This document shows positions 17,364-26,316 of a stretch of DNA of 39,835 bases, one piece after another. The DNA lies in the NCBI GenBank assembly GCA_903932155.1, contig CAIZFH010000232.1, positions 1 to 39,835 on the forward strand, in the 5' to 3' direction. The notes below the pieces were generated by a model. The model was given only the letters and a program-made list of their open reading frames with translations. It searched no databases and was not told the DNA's origin. Each line of letters starts with the position of its first letter. Positions within the stretch are counted from its first letter, which is position 1. Source of the stretch: an uncultured Granulicella sp. Its GTDB lineage: Bacteria > Acidobacteriota > Terriglobia > Terriglobales > Acidobacteriaceae. Made by a program: the position numbers and the translations under genes.

Positions 17364-18154
17364 GTACACTTGCCACGCAGCCTGCAGCGGCAGCCATCGC
17401 TGCCAACCCCAACGCAAGAATCGCGAAGAAGATCCTTGTGCTGGGCGCGACCTCCGGAATCGCAGAGGCGACCTGCCGCATATGGGCGGCGGAGGGAGCA
17501 CAACTGTTTCTGGTGGCGCGTAACGCGGAGAAACTGGCGGCGGTTGCGGCCGACCTGAAGCTGCGCGGTGCGTCGTACGTTGGCACCGCGGTGGCCGATC
17601 TGGACGAGACGGATAAGCACGCCGAGTTGCTGACCCATGCGGTGAACTCGCTGACCGGCATGGACATTGCGTATCTGGCGCATGGCATTCTGGGCGACCA
17701 GGCGCGCGGCGAGCAGGAGTTCCAACACGCGGCGCAGGTCATCTACACCAATTTTCTTGCACCGGTTTCGCTGCTGACGTGGCTGGCGAACTACTGTGTG
17801 CAGCGCCATGCGGGCGTGATCGCGGTGCTGTCGTCGGTGGCGGGCGAACGCGGACGCAAATCGATCTATATATACGGCTCGTCGAAGGCGGGGCTGACTA
17901 CGTTCCTCGGCGGACTGCGCAACCGCGTCGACCGCGAGGGCGTGACTGTAATCACGATCAAGCCGGGGCCTGTGGATACCGCGATGACGGCCCACATGAA
18001 GATCAAGAAGGCCGACGTACACAAGGTAGCCGCAAGCATTGTCAAAGCCATCGACAAGCGCATGGACACGCTGTATGTGCCGTCGATCTTTCAGCCCATT
18101 ATGTTCATCGTTCGCCACATTCCCGAGCGCATCTTCAAGAGGCTGAACCTGTAA
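17360..18154 (+). CDS. dprE2: DprE2-like short-chain dehydrogenase (keto-sugar reductase)
   Basis: The 264-residue SDR has the dinucleotide motif LGATSGIA (about 29-36), the DLDE segment, AHG (about 110), the catalytic Ser in SSVAGERG and YGSSKAG with the Tyr-x3-Lys pair (about 173-177), and PGPVDTAM. The start at 17360 forms an ATGA overlap with the preceding gene and has GGGAGGAGA 9 nt upstream. The same frame extends further upstream without reason. Together with the DprE1-like partner it would complete 2'-epimerisation of a polyprenylphosphoryl pentose: the oxidase makes the ketone and this enzyme reduces it with NAD(P)H. The C-terminus (FIVRHIPERIFKRLNL) is basic and may contact the membrane. 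Confidence 0.88.
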   Translation: MSTLATQPAAAAIAANPNARIAKKILVLGATSGIAEATCRIWAAEGAQLFLVARNAEKLAAVAADLKLRGASYVGTAVADLDETDKHAELLTHAVNSLTGMDIAYLAHGILGDQARGEQEFQHAAQVIYTNFLAPVSLLTWLANYCVQRHAGVIAVLSSVAGERGRKSIYIYGSSKAGLTTFLGGLRNRVDREGVTVITIKPGPVDTAMTAHMKIKKADVHKVAASIVKAIDKRMDTLYVPSIFQPIMFIVRHIPERIFKRLNL

Positions 18155-18249
18155 GCGGCAGGCAGATTAAGGCGTGCTCAGGAGAGCGGCAACTTCAGCG
18201 GTCTCCGCGCCGACGCGTAACCAAGAAAGCGCATCCTAACCCATAGCAC

Positions 18250-19665
18250 ATGCGCATACTTCGTACGGCCCGTCTTTCGCTGACCACACTGCTGCTGATA
18301 CTGCTTACGATCCCGCAGTCCACCCACGCCTACTCTGTGCTTACGCACGAGCAGATTATTGATCTCACGTGGTCCGACTCCATTCGGCCACTGCTTCTGC
18401 GCCGTTATCCCAAGCTCACTCCCGCACAGCTTCGTGAAGCGCGCGCCTACGCTTATGGCGGATGCGTCATCCAGGACCTGGGCTACTATCCCATGGGCAA
18501 ACCTCTGTTCTCCGACCTGCTGCACTATGTACGCACCGGAGACTTTATCCGTGCACTCTTCCGCGACGCCAAGAGCCCGGACGATGTTGCCTTCGCCATT
18601 GGCGCGCTCTCGCACTACATGGGCGACACCATCGGTCACGACGAGTCCATCAATCTCGCTGTTGGCACCGAGTTCCCCGCGCTGGCCGCCAAGTACGGCC
18701 CCAAGGTCAATTACGCAGAGGGCCCGCACCAGCATGTTCGCGCGGAGTTCGCCTTCGACATCAACGAGATCGCCAAGCATCGCCTTGCTCCCGAGGGCTA
18801 CCTGAACCACATCGGTTTCGCCATCCCCGTTCCGCTGCTGGCCCGCGCTTACTACGACACCTACGGGCTGGACATCGCAGGCGTTCTGGGACACCATCGC
18901 CCGACGCTGCGCGGATATCGCTACTCAGTGCGCACCCTGCTGCCGCGCGTGGCCTACGCGGAGACCCTTCTCCATGGCAAGAAGATGCCGGCCGACACAC
19001 CCAGCCCCGCGCTCGACCTGCTCAACCAGCAGATTGCGACCCTCGCCACCCAGGACCACTGGGACAGCTACCCCGTCCGTGCCGGCATTGGCACTCACCT
19101 GCTGGCCGGGTTTATCTTCATTCTGCCGAAGGTTGGGCCACTCTCCGTCCTGTCGGTGCGCGGGCCCAGCGTCCAGACCGAACAGGACTACGTTAGTTCG
19201 CTGGGGCACAGCATCGACGCGTTCCGCCAGATGCTGTCCCATGCCTTCGACCCCACCATCGGCCTGGCAAACCAGGACCTTGATACGGGCGACGCGATAC
19301 GCCCCGGAACGTATCGCCTGTGCGACTCCACCTATGCCGACCTGCTGCACGAGGTGGCCAGCACGCCCACGACGCCGATCCCTTTCGGCCTAAAGCGCGA
19401 TTTACAGGCCTACTTCGCCGATCCGGAGAAGGCCACCTACCTGAAGCGCGACCCGGTGAAGTTCGCCCGCATGCAGGCGGAGCTGCCCATTCTTACCACC
19501 ATCTCCACCCGCGCCGCCTACCCCGATACCGCCTTCCTGCCAGAACCCGACGCCGACCTTGCACCGAACCCGCAGCCCGGAACTTCCACGCCAGCCAGCG
19601 CTCAACCTGCAACTCCTACAACCCCCAACCCGCAGCCAATAAGTCCTACGCCAGCGAAACCGTAA
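18250..19665 (+). CDS. Secreted zinc-dependent phospholipase C-like protein
   Basis: A signal peptide spans residues 1-27 (LTTLLLILLTIPQSTHA). The mature protein starts YSVLTHEQIID and continues with GGCVIQDLGYY, ALSHYMGDTIGHD and EGPHQHVRAEFAFD. These His/Asp spacings match the all-helical, three-zinc fold of bacterial phospholipase C and S1/P1 nuclease relatives. Phospholipid or phosphodiester cleavage in the periplasm is inferred. The last ~45 residues are Pro/Thr/Ala-rich and look like a disordered tail or linker. The ATG at 18250 is used; the ribosome site is weak. It follows the DprE2-like gene by 95 nt and ends only 31 nt from the convergent transglutaminase gene, with no terminator visible between them. 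Confidence 0.82.
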   Translation: MRILRTARLSLTTLLLILLTIPQSTHAYSVLTHEQIIDLTWSDSIRPLLLRRYPKLTPAQLREARAYAYGGCVIQDLGYYPMGKPLFSDLLHYVRTGDFIRALFRDAKSPDDVAFAIGALSHYMGDTIGHDESINLAVGTEFPALAAKYGPKVNYAEGPHQHVRAEFAFDINEIAKHRLAPEGYLNHIGFAIPVPLLARAYYDTYGLDIAGVLGHHRPTLRGYRYSVRTLLPRVAYAETLLHGKKMPADTPSPALDLLNQQIATLATQDHWDSYPVRAGIGTHLLAGFIFILPKVGPLSVLSVRGPSVQTEQDYVSSLGHSIDAFRQMLSHAFDPTIGLANQDLDTGDAIRPGTYRLCDSTYADLLHEVASTPTTPIPFGLKRDLQAYFADPEKATYLKRDPVKFARMQAELPILTTISTRAAYPDTAFLPEPDADLAPNPQPGTSTPASAQPATPTTPNPQPISPTPAKP

Positions 19666-19696
19666 TCAAGAAACAGCAAGCCTCCAAGAAAATCTA

Positions 19697-20686
19697 CTAC
19701 TGTTGCTGCTGTTGGGCCATTTGCTGTTGGCGCGTGGGTGGCGGTGGCAGGTCGGGGAGGGCCTGGGCGCGTTCGACGAGGATGGACCACTCCTCGGGGA
19801 CGGGGAGTTCCTGATCGAGCGAAGGTGTGCCTTCGCTGGGGGTGACGCGGACGGCGACGGTGAGTTCGCTGGCGGAGTGGCCGCGGAAGATGCCGTGGGT
19901 GGGCGGGACGGCGGAGTAGTCGCGGCCGATGGCGGTGCGAATGTGTCGGTCGGCGGCGACCAGGTGGTTGGTGGGATCGAATCCGACCCAACCGAGTTCC
20001 GGCAGCAGCGCCTCGACCCATGCGTGGGTGGCCGATGTGACGGAGCGGTCTTTGTCGCTGTGGCCATGGAAGAGGTATCCGCTGACGTAGCGGCAGGGGA
20101 TACGCAGCTTGCTGCGGACGAGCGCGATCATGATGTGGGCAAAGTCCTGGCAGACGCCGGCGTGGGTGAGCAGGGCGAGGTCGATGGGCGAATCGACCTT
20201 GGTGGACTTGGGGACATACTCGAAGTGGTGGAACATCTGCTCGTTGAGTTGGTGGAGGACGGTGAGCGGGTCGTCGCGGCGGGTAACGTCGAACTCCTCG
20301 GCGAGTGCGTCGAGCGAGGGCGTGGGGGCGGTGAACTCGCTGGGCAGAAGCATCTCCCAGTAGTCGCCCTGTTGGACCATGCTGTCTATTTCGTCCCAGG
20401 TGGCGGGCTCGAGGGCGGCGGGTACGACTGCTGCCGGCTGCACCTCAACCAGCGACTCGGCGACGATGACGAGCTGGCCGTGCTGGCCGGGGATGTCGAA
20501 GTGGTGGACCTGGTTGGAGAGGTGGTCGCGGTAGCTGAATACGCGGCAGCGCGGGCTGACGGAGAGATGGAAGGTGAGGCATCGCTGGTTCTGGTCGCTG
20601 CGCGGGTGCATGCGCGTCTCCATCATGCTCTCGCTCACGGGATTGGAGTAGAGGAACTTGGTCAGATGACGGATCGAGTAGTACAT
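19697..20686 (-). CDS. Transglutaminase-like cysteine protease-fold protein
   Basis: The frame extends to 20806, but the AAGGAG ribosome site (6 nt before) selects the ATG at 20686, giving 329 residues. The N-terminal beta domain (1-100, MYYSIRHLTKFLYSNPVSES) is the bacterial transglutaminase N-domain. The papain-like core has C179 in GVCQDFAH, H221 in THAWVE and D237 in GFDPTN, a complete triad. The C-terminus is a Pro/Gln tail ending in five Gln. This family occurs with alpha-E and circularly permuted ATP-grasp proteins, which are encoded just upstream on the same strand (21184-24121). The set is thought to make or process a peptide, but its product is not established. It is probably cytosolic, as no signal is seen. 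About 500 bp of repeat-bearing DNA separates it from the alpha-E gene, so it may have its own promoter. Confidence 0.88.
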   Translation of the reverse strand: MYYSIRHLTKFLYSNPVSESMMETRMHPRSDQNQRCLTFHLSVSPRCRVFSYRDHLSNQVHHFDIPGQHGQLVIVAESLVEVQPAAVVPAALEPATWDEIDSMVQQGDYWEMLLPSEFTAPTPSLDALAEEFDVTRRDDPLTVLHQLNEQMFHHFEYVPKSTKVDSPIDLALLTHAGVCQDFAHIMIALVRSKLRIPCRYVSGYLFHGHSDKDRSVTSATHAWVEALLPELGWVGFDPTNHLVAADRHIRTAIGRDYSAVPPTHGIFRGHSASELTVAVRVTPSEGTPSLDQELPVPEEWSILVERAQALPDLPPPPTRQQQMAQQQQQ

Positions 20687-21183
20687 GCGGCTCCTTGGGT
20701 GACGAGTGATCAGCCTATTGATGATGGACGGCGGACCAATTCCGGATAAAACGGATGTAACAGATGTAGGGGGGTACCCCCCCCAAAAAGTCCTAAAATC
20801 TTCCATCGAAAGATGTTAAGTCTGGACTTGGTCTGAACCTCCCCTTCAAAGTCTTGATTCCAGGGCAATTATTTTATAAAATCTCTGAAATCAGTTAGTT
20901 GCGGTGGTGCTTTGGTATAAGAACTGACAACGGCGAACTTGTTGGGAGAAATGTCCGGGCGGTATTGTCGCTACGAACTTCCTCGGGGTTCTTCGCGCTC
21001 TAAAGACGCGCTCAGGATGACAGCATGAAGGAACAACGACAAATACAGACGCAGATTCCCTGCGGGAATGACAAACAATTGAAATGAGATTGCCCCCTAT
21101 TAATTGTAGCTTGATAGGGGTGGTAGTTTGTATTTTTTACTCCTTTGCAATGAATACTATAAGCGATAAAACTTGACAAACAA
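20687..21183. other. 497-bp intergenic region with repeat
   Basis: This lies between two minus-strand genes of the same functional set. It contains the palindrome GGGGGGTACCCCCC (20769-20782), an A/T-rich stretch around 20860-20930 and 21090-21180, and the inverted copy of the composite dispersed repeat (20971-21083). No gene with a ribosome site was found. A promoter for the transglutaminase gene is expected here but could not be placed. Confidence 0.5.
20971..21083 (-). repeat. Composite dispersed repeat, copy 2 (inverted)
   Basis: Read on the minus strand it gives TTTGTCATTCCCGCAG..GGAATCTG followed by TGTCATCCTGAGCGCG and a small inverted repeat (GAGCGCG/CGCGCTC region). This is the same two-unit order as at 2295-2410. 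It is non-coding. Confidence 0.6.
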
Positions 21184-22170
21184 TTACCCCGCCAGAGCTG
21201 CCTGGACGGAGTAGTCAATGTAGAGGTTGTAGATGGCTTCGTGGATGGCGCGGCACTCGATCTGGATACCGCGCAGGTAGGCGACGACATCGCCGTTGAG
21301 GATCTCGTCGACGCTGGAGTAGCTGAGCATGGCCTGGAGGCGTCCGGAGAGGCGGCGGAGGGGCTCTGCGCGGGTGCGGCCGCTGTCGTTGTTGATGGAC
21401 TCCAACGCGTGCTGCAGACTGTCGATGGCGAAGCGCAGGGAGTGGGGGAACTCTGCGTTGAGGAGGACGAACTCGAGGATGCGGTCTGGCGTGAGGTCGG
21501 CGGTGTAGACCTTGCAGTAGGCCTCGAAGGCGGTGGCGGAGCGGAGCAGGCCCATCCATTCGAGGAACTCTTTTCCTTCGGCTATGCGTCCGGAGAGGCT
21601 CCACAGGTCTGCGTGGTAGGCCTCGATGAGGAGGGCTGTTGCGTTGGCGCGTTCGATGTAGCGGCCCACCTGGATAAACTGCCATCCCTCGCCATGACTC
21701 ATGGTGGAGTCTGTGACGCCCTGGAACTGGTGGATTGCTTCGATGACCTGCTGGAGGAATTCATTGGGCTGTTCGGAGCCAGCCATGATGGCCTCTGCGT
21801 GCAGGGCGCTTTGCATCTCTGGCCGTGTGACCTGGAGATAGAGGCTGTTGAGGCGGTGCCACTGTTCGGTGGATATCTGCTCGCGGACCTGGCGGGAGTT
21901 CTCGCGGGCGGAGACGATGCAGGAAACGATGGAGGCCTTGTTACCAGTATCGAAGATAAGAGAACGGGTGAGGGCGTATGGGTCGCCGTCCCACACAACG
22001 GACTTGGGATTGCCGAGGGCATGGATCATGCGCTGCCATCGGCGGTCTGCGCTGGTGGCGGATTCGTCGAGCATGAGGTTGAGGTTGACGTCGAGCAGGC
22101 GCGTGGTGTGCTCCGCGCGCTCGATGTAGCGGCTCATCCAGTAGAGACTGTCGGCGACGCGGCTGAGCAT
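21184..22170 (-). CDS. Alpha-E domain protein
   Basis: The 328 residues start MLSRVADSLYWMSRYIERAEHTTRLLDV, the hallmark of the alpha-E family, and are entirely helical in appearance. The ATG at 22170 has an AAGGGGA site 7 nt upstream. Family members are encoded beside circularly permuted ATP-grasp and transglutaminase-like genes, as here. They are presumed to work with the ATP-grasp ligase in making an amide- or peptide-linked product, but no reaction is proven. Here the gene is separated from the ATP-grasp gene by two small inserted genes, with 24 nt between it and the DUF2283-like gene. Confidence 0.93.
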   Translation of the reverse strand: MLSRVADSLYWMSRYIERAEHTTRLLDVNLNLMLDESATSADRRWQRMIHALGNPKSVVWDGDPYALTRSLIFDTGNKASIVSCIVSARENSRQVREQISTEQWHRLNSLYLQVTRPEMQSALHAEAIMAGSEQPNEFLQQVIEAIHQFQGVTDSTMSHGEGWQFIQVGRYIERANATALLIEAYHADLWSLSGRIAEGKEFLEWMGLLRSATAFEAYCKVYTADLTPDRILEFVLLNAEFPHSLRFAIDSLQHALESINNDSGRTRAEPLRRLSGRLQAMLSYSSVDEILNGDVVAYLRGIQIECRAIHEAIYNLYIDYSVQAALAG

Positions 22171-22194
22171 GGGTGGAGTCCCCTTGTTGGTGGG

Positions 22195-22407
22195 CTATGC
22201 GATCAGATTGGTCAACGGCAGATGTTTGCTCTCAATTGAGCTAAGGTCGATGCGCTCCGAAGCGTGTTGGATGTCTATGCCGACGATGTGGCCAGCATCG
22301 TCGAAGTCGACGACCAAGCCATCGGCGATCTCCTTCGAGTCGGTGCTGGCGATCGAAGAGAGGTCGATATAGAGAGAGTCGGTCTCCTGGTAATAATTCA
22401 GTTTCAT
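22195..22407 (-). CDS. DUF2283-like small protein
   Basis: The 70 residues have the DUF2283 pattern: YYQETDSLYIDLSS, then EIADGLVVDFDDAGHIVGIDIQHAS. The ATG at 22407 has a near-perfect TAAGGAGGA ribosome site and overlaps the stop of the preceding gene (ATGA). The biochemical role of DUF2283 is unknown. These proteins are often encoded next to DUF4258-like genes in pairs reminiscent of small two-gene modules, which fits the neighbour here. Its position inside the ATP-grasp/alpha-E operon is unusual. Identity of the family is confident; function is not. Confidence 0.85.
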   Translation of the reverse strand: MKLNYYQETDSLYIDLSSIASTDSKEIADGLVVDFDDAGHIVGIDIQHASERIDLSSIESKHLPLTNLIA

Positions 22408-22658
22408 CGATTCCTCCTTATGAAGCCGCTGTCGGGAAAAGCATTGTGCAACGTGAGCCCGTCTTCTAGGGTAACAACTCTGAGAGGCTTACCGGAAAGT
22501 TCATCCACATAGCCCCAGAATCGGATGCGTCCATCCTGCTGTATTTCCCGTTCTACATAGTTCTCCAAAACCGCCATGCACCATTCGATCTTCAGATAAG
22601 GCCGCTTCACCAACACCTGCTCACGGAAGTAAGCCGTGGTCTTTGGAAATTCGATCAT
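22404..22658 (-). CDS. DUF4258-like small protein
   Basis: The 84 residues run from ATG 22658, which overlaps the ATP-grasp stop (ATGA), to a stop that overlaps the DUF2283-like start. A longer frame upstream only shadows the ATP-grasp gene. The sequence [35 protein letters not shown] followed by [19 protein letters not shown] has the layout of DUF4258/BrnT-like small domains: helices, then DGR-x-RxWG and LRVV strands. In such pairs the partner is usually a DUF2283 protein, as here. A toxin/antitoxin-like role has been considered for related small domains but cannot be claimed from this sequence. Confidence 0.75.
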   Translation of the reverse strand: MIEFPKTTAYFREQVLVKRPYLKIEWCMAVLENYVEREIQQDGRIRFWGYVDELSGKPLRVVTLEDGLTLHNAFPDSGFIRRNR

Positions 22659-24121
22659 TGACTCAAGACCCAGGTGTCTTTGCTGCCGCCTCCCTGGCTG
22701 GAGTTGACAACCAGGGAGCCTTGTTTGAGGGCGACTCGGGTGAGGCCTCCGGGGACGACGTTGATCTTTTCGCCGTAGAGGATGTAGGGGCGGAGATCGA
22801 CGTGGCGCGGCTCGAGTTCGTTGCCGATGAGGCAAGGCGCGCGCGAGAAGGATATGGTGGGCTGCGCGATGTAGTTGCGCGGGTCGGACTGGATGCGGCG
22901 GGCAAAGTCCTCGCGCTCGGCGGCGGTGGATTGCGGGCCGATCAACATGCCATAGCCTCCGCTCTCGCCGACGGCCTTGACGACCAGCTTGTCGAGGTTC
23001 TGCAAGACGTGCTGGCGGGATTTGGGGTCGGTGAGGAGGAAGGTTTTGACGTTGGGCAGGATGGGATCTTCGGACAGGTAGTAGTGGATGATGTCGGGGA
23101 CGTAGGCGTAGAGGGCCTTGTCGTCCGCGACGCCGGTGCCGAATGCATTGGCCAGGGTGACATTGCCGGCGCGGTAGGCGTTGAAGAGGCCTGCGACTCC
23201 GAGGATGGAGTCGGAGCGGAAGGCCATGGGATCGATGAAGTCGTCGTCTACGCGGCGGTAGATGACGTCGACGCGGCGGAGGCCGCTGGTGGTGCGCATG
23301 TAGATGATGTTGTTGTGGGTGACGAGGTCGCGGCCTTCCACCAGCTCGATGCCCATCTGGCGGGCGAGGTAGGCGTGCTCGAAGTAGGCGGAGTTGAAGA
23401 CTCCGGGCGAGAGCAGGACGATGTTCGGCTCGGGACGGCCCTCTGGTGCGAGTGAGCGCAGCGTGCCAAGCAGAAGCTGGGTGTACTGCTCAATGGGGCG
23501 GACGTTGTAGCTGCGGAAGAGCTGGGGAAAGATGCGCTTCATCACCCGCCGGTTGGTGAGCATGTAACTGACACCGGAAGGAACGCGGAGATTGTCTTCG
23601 AGGACGACGAACTCACCGTCTTCCATTCGGATGAGGTCTGTGCCGCAGACCGCGACGTAGACGTTGCGCGGCACCTGGAGGCCGACCATCTGCCGGCGGA
23701 AGTGCTTGCAGCTATAGACAATCTCGCGGGGAACGACGCCGTCCTTTAGGATGCGTCCCTCGTTGTAGATGTCCTTGAGGAAGAGGTTGAGGGCGGTGAT
23801 GCGTTGGGTGAGGCCGCGTTCCACGGTGGCCCATTCGGATGCGGTAATGATGCGGGGGATAGGATCGTAGGGGAAGATGCGCTCGGTGCCCTCATCGCGG
23901 CCGTAGACGGTGAAGGTGATGCCCTGGTTGAGGAAGCTGAGGTCGGCGGCCTGCTTGCGGCGGCGCAGTTCGTCGGGGGGCAGCGAACTGAAGTGTTCCA
24001 GCAACGGCTCGTAGTGGGGATGCAGCTCGCCAGGGCCGGAGAACATTTCGTCGTAGGCGTGATCCAGCAGATAGTTCTTCAGTGCCGTGCGCTCGAACTG
24101 AGTGGTCTGTGCTGGGAGCAT
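22655..24121 (-). CDS. Circularly permuted type 2 ATP-grasp protein
   Basis: The 488 residues match the circularly permuted ATP-grasp family linked to alpha-E proteins: [21 protein letters not shown] at residues ~23-43, [20 protein letters not shown] at ~68-87, [37 protein letters not shown] and [24 protein letters not shown]-grasp enzymes join a carboxylate to an amine with ATP; the substrates of this group are not established. ATG at 24121 is used and the Shine-Dalgarno is weak. It heads an overlapping run with the two small genes and the alpha-E gene. Confidence 0.93.
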   Translation of the reverse strand: MLPAQTTQFERTALKNYLLDHAYDEMFSGPGELHPHYEPLLEHFSSLPPDELRRRKQAADLSFLNQGITFTVYGRDEGTERIFPYDPIPRIITASEWATVERGLTQRITALNLFLKDIYNEGRILKDGVVPREIVYSCKHFRRQMVGLQVPRNVYVAVCGTDLIRMEDGEFVVLEDNLRVPSGVSYMLTNRRVMKRIFPQLFRSYNVRPIEQYTQLLLGTLRSLAPEGRPEPNIVLLSPGVFNSAYFEHAYLARQMGIELVEGRDLVTHNNIIYMRTTSGLRRVDVIYRRVDDDFIDPMAFRSDSILGVAGLFNAYRAGNVTLANAFGTGVADDKALYAYVPDIIHYYLSEDPILPNVKTFLLTDPKSRQHVLQNLDKLVVKAVGESGGYGMLIGPQSTAAEREDFARRIQSDPRNYIAQPTISFSRAPCLIGNELEPRHVDLRPYILYGEKINVVPGGLTRVALKQGSLVVNSSQGGGSKDTWVLSQ

Positions 24122-24205
24122 GGGAGATTAGAGTATAGCGGGAGATGGGCGGTGCAACAAAGATGGGGATGGGGGTTGAGCCCGAGGTTATGGATGAGAC
24201 CAGTT

Positions 24206-25387
24206 CTAGGGCTTGGCCGTGGCAGGCGGGTTGGCGGGAATATGCGGGGTGAGCCGGTGGACCACGAACTCCTGGAAGATATTTGAGATGGCACTGAGGC
24301 CAGTCCCGATGGCTGTGCTCTCGAAGATGTGGGCCGCTCCGTTGCGATTGGGCGCAGGGTAATAGGCGTTGGAGATGCCGCCGGCAACAAGGCTTCCGAG
24401 AACGGCGGAGTAGGCGAACTGCCAGTGGTGATTGTCTCCCTTGCATACGACGGCGTTGGCGATGGCATAGAGGACGCGCGAACGAGTGCTGCCGGCGCCT
24501 TTATAGAAATAGCGCGGATCCTGTTTGAAGACGATGGGAAAGACGGCGTTCCCGAGCATATCTCCGGTGAGGAATGTTCCATAGTCCGCGGCATATCGTT
24601 TTCCGTACCCATGGGCTCCGTCTTCCCAGGCATAGTTGTTGTCGGCCTGCTCGATTCCCGCGGCTCCCCCGATAAGCACAAAGCTAATAGGGTCGATCAA
24701 CGTCTTGAGGGCAAGTTGAAACTTCTGTCCGGGGTTGAGCGGGAGAGGATTGGGGATATAGCTAACATAAAAATTGGGGAATACGCCGAGGACACGCTGC
24801 TTTTCCTCTTCACCGATCTGGGCCTGGGCGATCTCGGACTGCGAGGCCGTGACCTGAACGCTGGTGGTGAAACCGGAGTTCAACGCGATGGCGGGAAGGT
24901 CGCAGCTTTCGCCCGAGAGGAGTATGCCCGAGGCGAGTTGGGGAACAAATCCATTGGCCGCGATGGAGAGACTGAGAGGACCGGGAGGGACGCCGGAGAA
25001 GAGAAATGCACCGTCGCCAGAGGTGATTACGGTGCGGGGCGAAAGATCGACCGGCGGATTCTGGCCGCTGCGCGAGAGGGTGACGTGTGCCCCGACGACA
25101 ACGTCTCCATCGCTGTCTGTGATGATGCCGGATATGTTGCCTGGGATGGCTTCCGGCTGGGGAGTAGGGGTGGTTTGGCAGGGTAGCTGCGTTGTCGGCG
25201 CGCTGGGCAACTGAGCGGCAGGAGGAATGGGTTGTGACGGCTGTTGGGCAGACTGTTGTGCACGGCCTGCATACGGGAGAGCGGCGAGGCACAGAACCAT
25301 GGCCACGGTGACCGTGTGATAGCGACGAACGCCGGTGGAGACACGGCAACTGCCTGTGCGCAAAATGAAGAAGAACAGGCAAGCCAT
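24206..25387 (-). CDS. Exported protein with carboxypeptidase-regulatory-like domain
   Basis: GAGGGGA lies 6 nt before the ATG at 25387 (MACLFFFILRTG), preferred over 25411. A hydrophobic signal follows (TVAMVLCLAALPYAGRAQ, about 25-43), then a Pro/Gln/Ser/Thr linker. An Ig-like regulatory domain follows at about 82-165 (GNISGIITDSDGDVVVGAHVTLSR ... DGAFLFSGVPPGPLSLSI). The C-terminal ~220 residues contain YISYIPNPL-type, FGTFLTGDML-type and hydrophobic segments with Tyr/Asn-rich stretches. This domain pair is common in Acidobacteria, where the second part is usually annotated only as hypothetical. Probably an envelope or outer-membrane protein. Function unknown. Confidence 0.8.
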   Translation of the reverse strand: MACLFFFILRTGSCRVSTGVRRYHTVTVAMVLCLAALPYAGRAQQSAQQPSQPIPPAAQLPSAPTTQLPCQTTPTPQPEAIPGNISGIITDSDGDVVVGAHVTLSRSGQNPPVDLSPRTVITSGDGAFLFSGVPPGPLSLSIAANGFVPQLASGILLSGESCDLPAIALNSGFTTSVQVTASQSEIAQAQIGEEEKQRVLGVFPNFYVSYIPNPLPLNPGQKFQLALKTLIDPISFVLIGGAAGIEQADNNYAWEDGAHGYGKRYAADYGTFLTGDMLGNAVFPIVFKQDPRYFYKGAGSTRSRVLYAIANAVVCKGDNHHWQFAYSAVLGSLVAGGISNAYYPAPNRNGAAHIFESTAIGTGLSAISNIFQEFVVHRLTPHIPANPPATAKP

Positions 25388-25511
25388 GAAAAATCCCCTC
25401 GTTCGTTCCATCCAATCGGACAGATTGCTAATTAAGCGGATGCCTCGATGGGGTTTACGGTTGCAAGCCTCTCGCTATCAAAACATAATTTCGCACGCCC
25501 AGCGGTTGGAG

Positions 25512-26249
25512 TCAGAAGCCCTGGTCGGGGCGGAAGGCGGTGACCTGGTCTGAGACGAAGGTGACGGCCAGGGGCTTGCCGAGGTTGTCGAAGACGACCA
25601 TGCGATTGCCGTAGTCCTGACTGGTGCTCTTGGAGACCTGGCCGAGGGAGAGCGCGACCTGGCGCTCGTTCATGCCGAGAACGACCTGGTGGGCATCGAT
25701 GGCCTGCCATATCTTGGGGCCCCAATAGTTGAAGAGCTGATGGGGGTCGTCGTAGAAGAAGATATCGTCGGACACGAAGGTGTAGTCGCCACCCTTTTTG
25801 TAGCCAACGGGCACGGCGTAGAGCTTGGTCGGGTCGGTTGAGTTGGGCAGCGTAAAGGCGAGCAGGACCTGCCTGTCTCCGCCGGGAATGCGGAAGGTGG
25901 CGGATGTGGGCGCGACCTGCTCGAAGGCGTCCTTGATGGCGAGCGGTGCGACACCGAGGAGGGTGCCGGCGGAGTGGGCGTAGTCGGCGTGGTGAGCTGT
26001 GGCGGGGTAGTAGTCGAGCTGGCCGCCTGCGGAGACCCAGATGGTTGTGCCAATGAGCTGCTTCTCGTCGGCAAGCGAGGAGGGGCGCTGCTTCTTGAGG
26101 AAGACCAGCTCGTCGGGATCGACCTTAGCTGCCGTCTCGGGGGCCGGGCCCGTATCATGGCGCTCCTGGTAGATGAGCGCTACGCGGATGGCCAGCGCCA
26201 GCAGCAGGGCTACGGTTATGCCGATTGCCACCTTCTTGCTTGAATTCAT
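25512..26249 (-). CDS. Single-span membrane-anchored hypothetical protein
   Basis: The ATG at 26249 has an AAGGAGA ribosome site 7 nt upstream. Residues 5-25 form one N-terminal membrane segment (KVAIGITVALLLALAIRVAL). The remaining ~220 residues are soluble and periplasmic by the positive-inside rule, with no cysteines. The sequence includes LIGTTIWVSAGGQLDYYP, GVAPLAIKDAFEQVAP and a C-terminal LGMNERQVALSLGQV...YGNRMVVFDNLGKPLAVTF. That last part resembles SmpA/BamE-like small-domain repeats ('GM....V...LG.P'). I do not recognise a characterised family. It lies 67 nt downstream of the MFS gene on the same strand and may be cotranscribed. Confidence 0.78.
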   Translation of the reverse strand: MNSSKKVAIGITVALLLALAIRVALIYQERHDTGPAPETAAKVDPDELVFLKKQRPSSLADEKQLIGTTIWVSAGGQLDYYPATAHHADYAHSAGTLLGVAPLAIKDAFEQVAPTSATFRIPGGDRQVLLAFTLPNSTDPTKLYAVPVGYKKGGDYTFVSDDIFFYDDPHQLFNYWGPKIWQAIDAHQVVLGMNERQVALSLGQVSKSTSQDYGNRMVVFDNLGKPLAVTFVSDQVTAFRPDQGF

Positions 26250-26316
26250 GCTTACGTCTCCTTCTGGGTACGATGCACTTGCATGTATCGACTCGCTAAC
26301 ACCCAGTATCTCTAAT

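Noticed and set aside
16991-18154. SDR frame starting 370 nt upstream of the chosen start
   Set aside because: The upstream part overlaps the DprE1-like gene in another frame; the ATGA overlap and GGGAGGAGA site mark the start at 17360.
19703-20749. Plus-strand frame of 348 codons
   Set aside because: Shadow of the transglutaminase-like gene; Gly/Val/Asp-rich with no motifs.
20769-20782. GGGGGGTACCCCCC palindrome as regulatory site
   Set aside because: It is a homopolymer-type palindrome with no matching partner elsewhere in the window and no promoter beside it.
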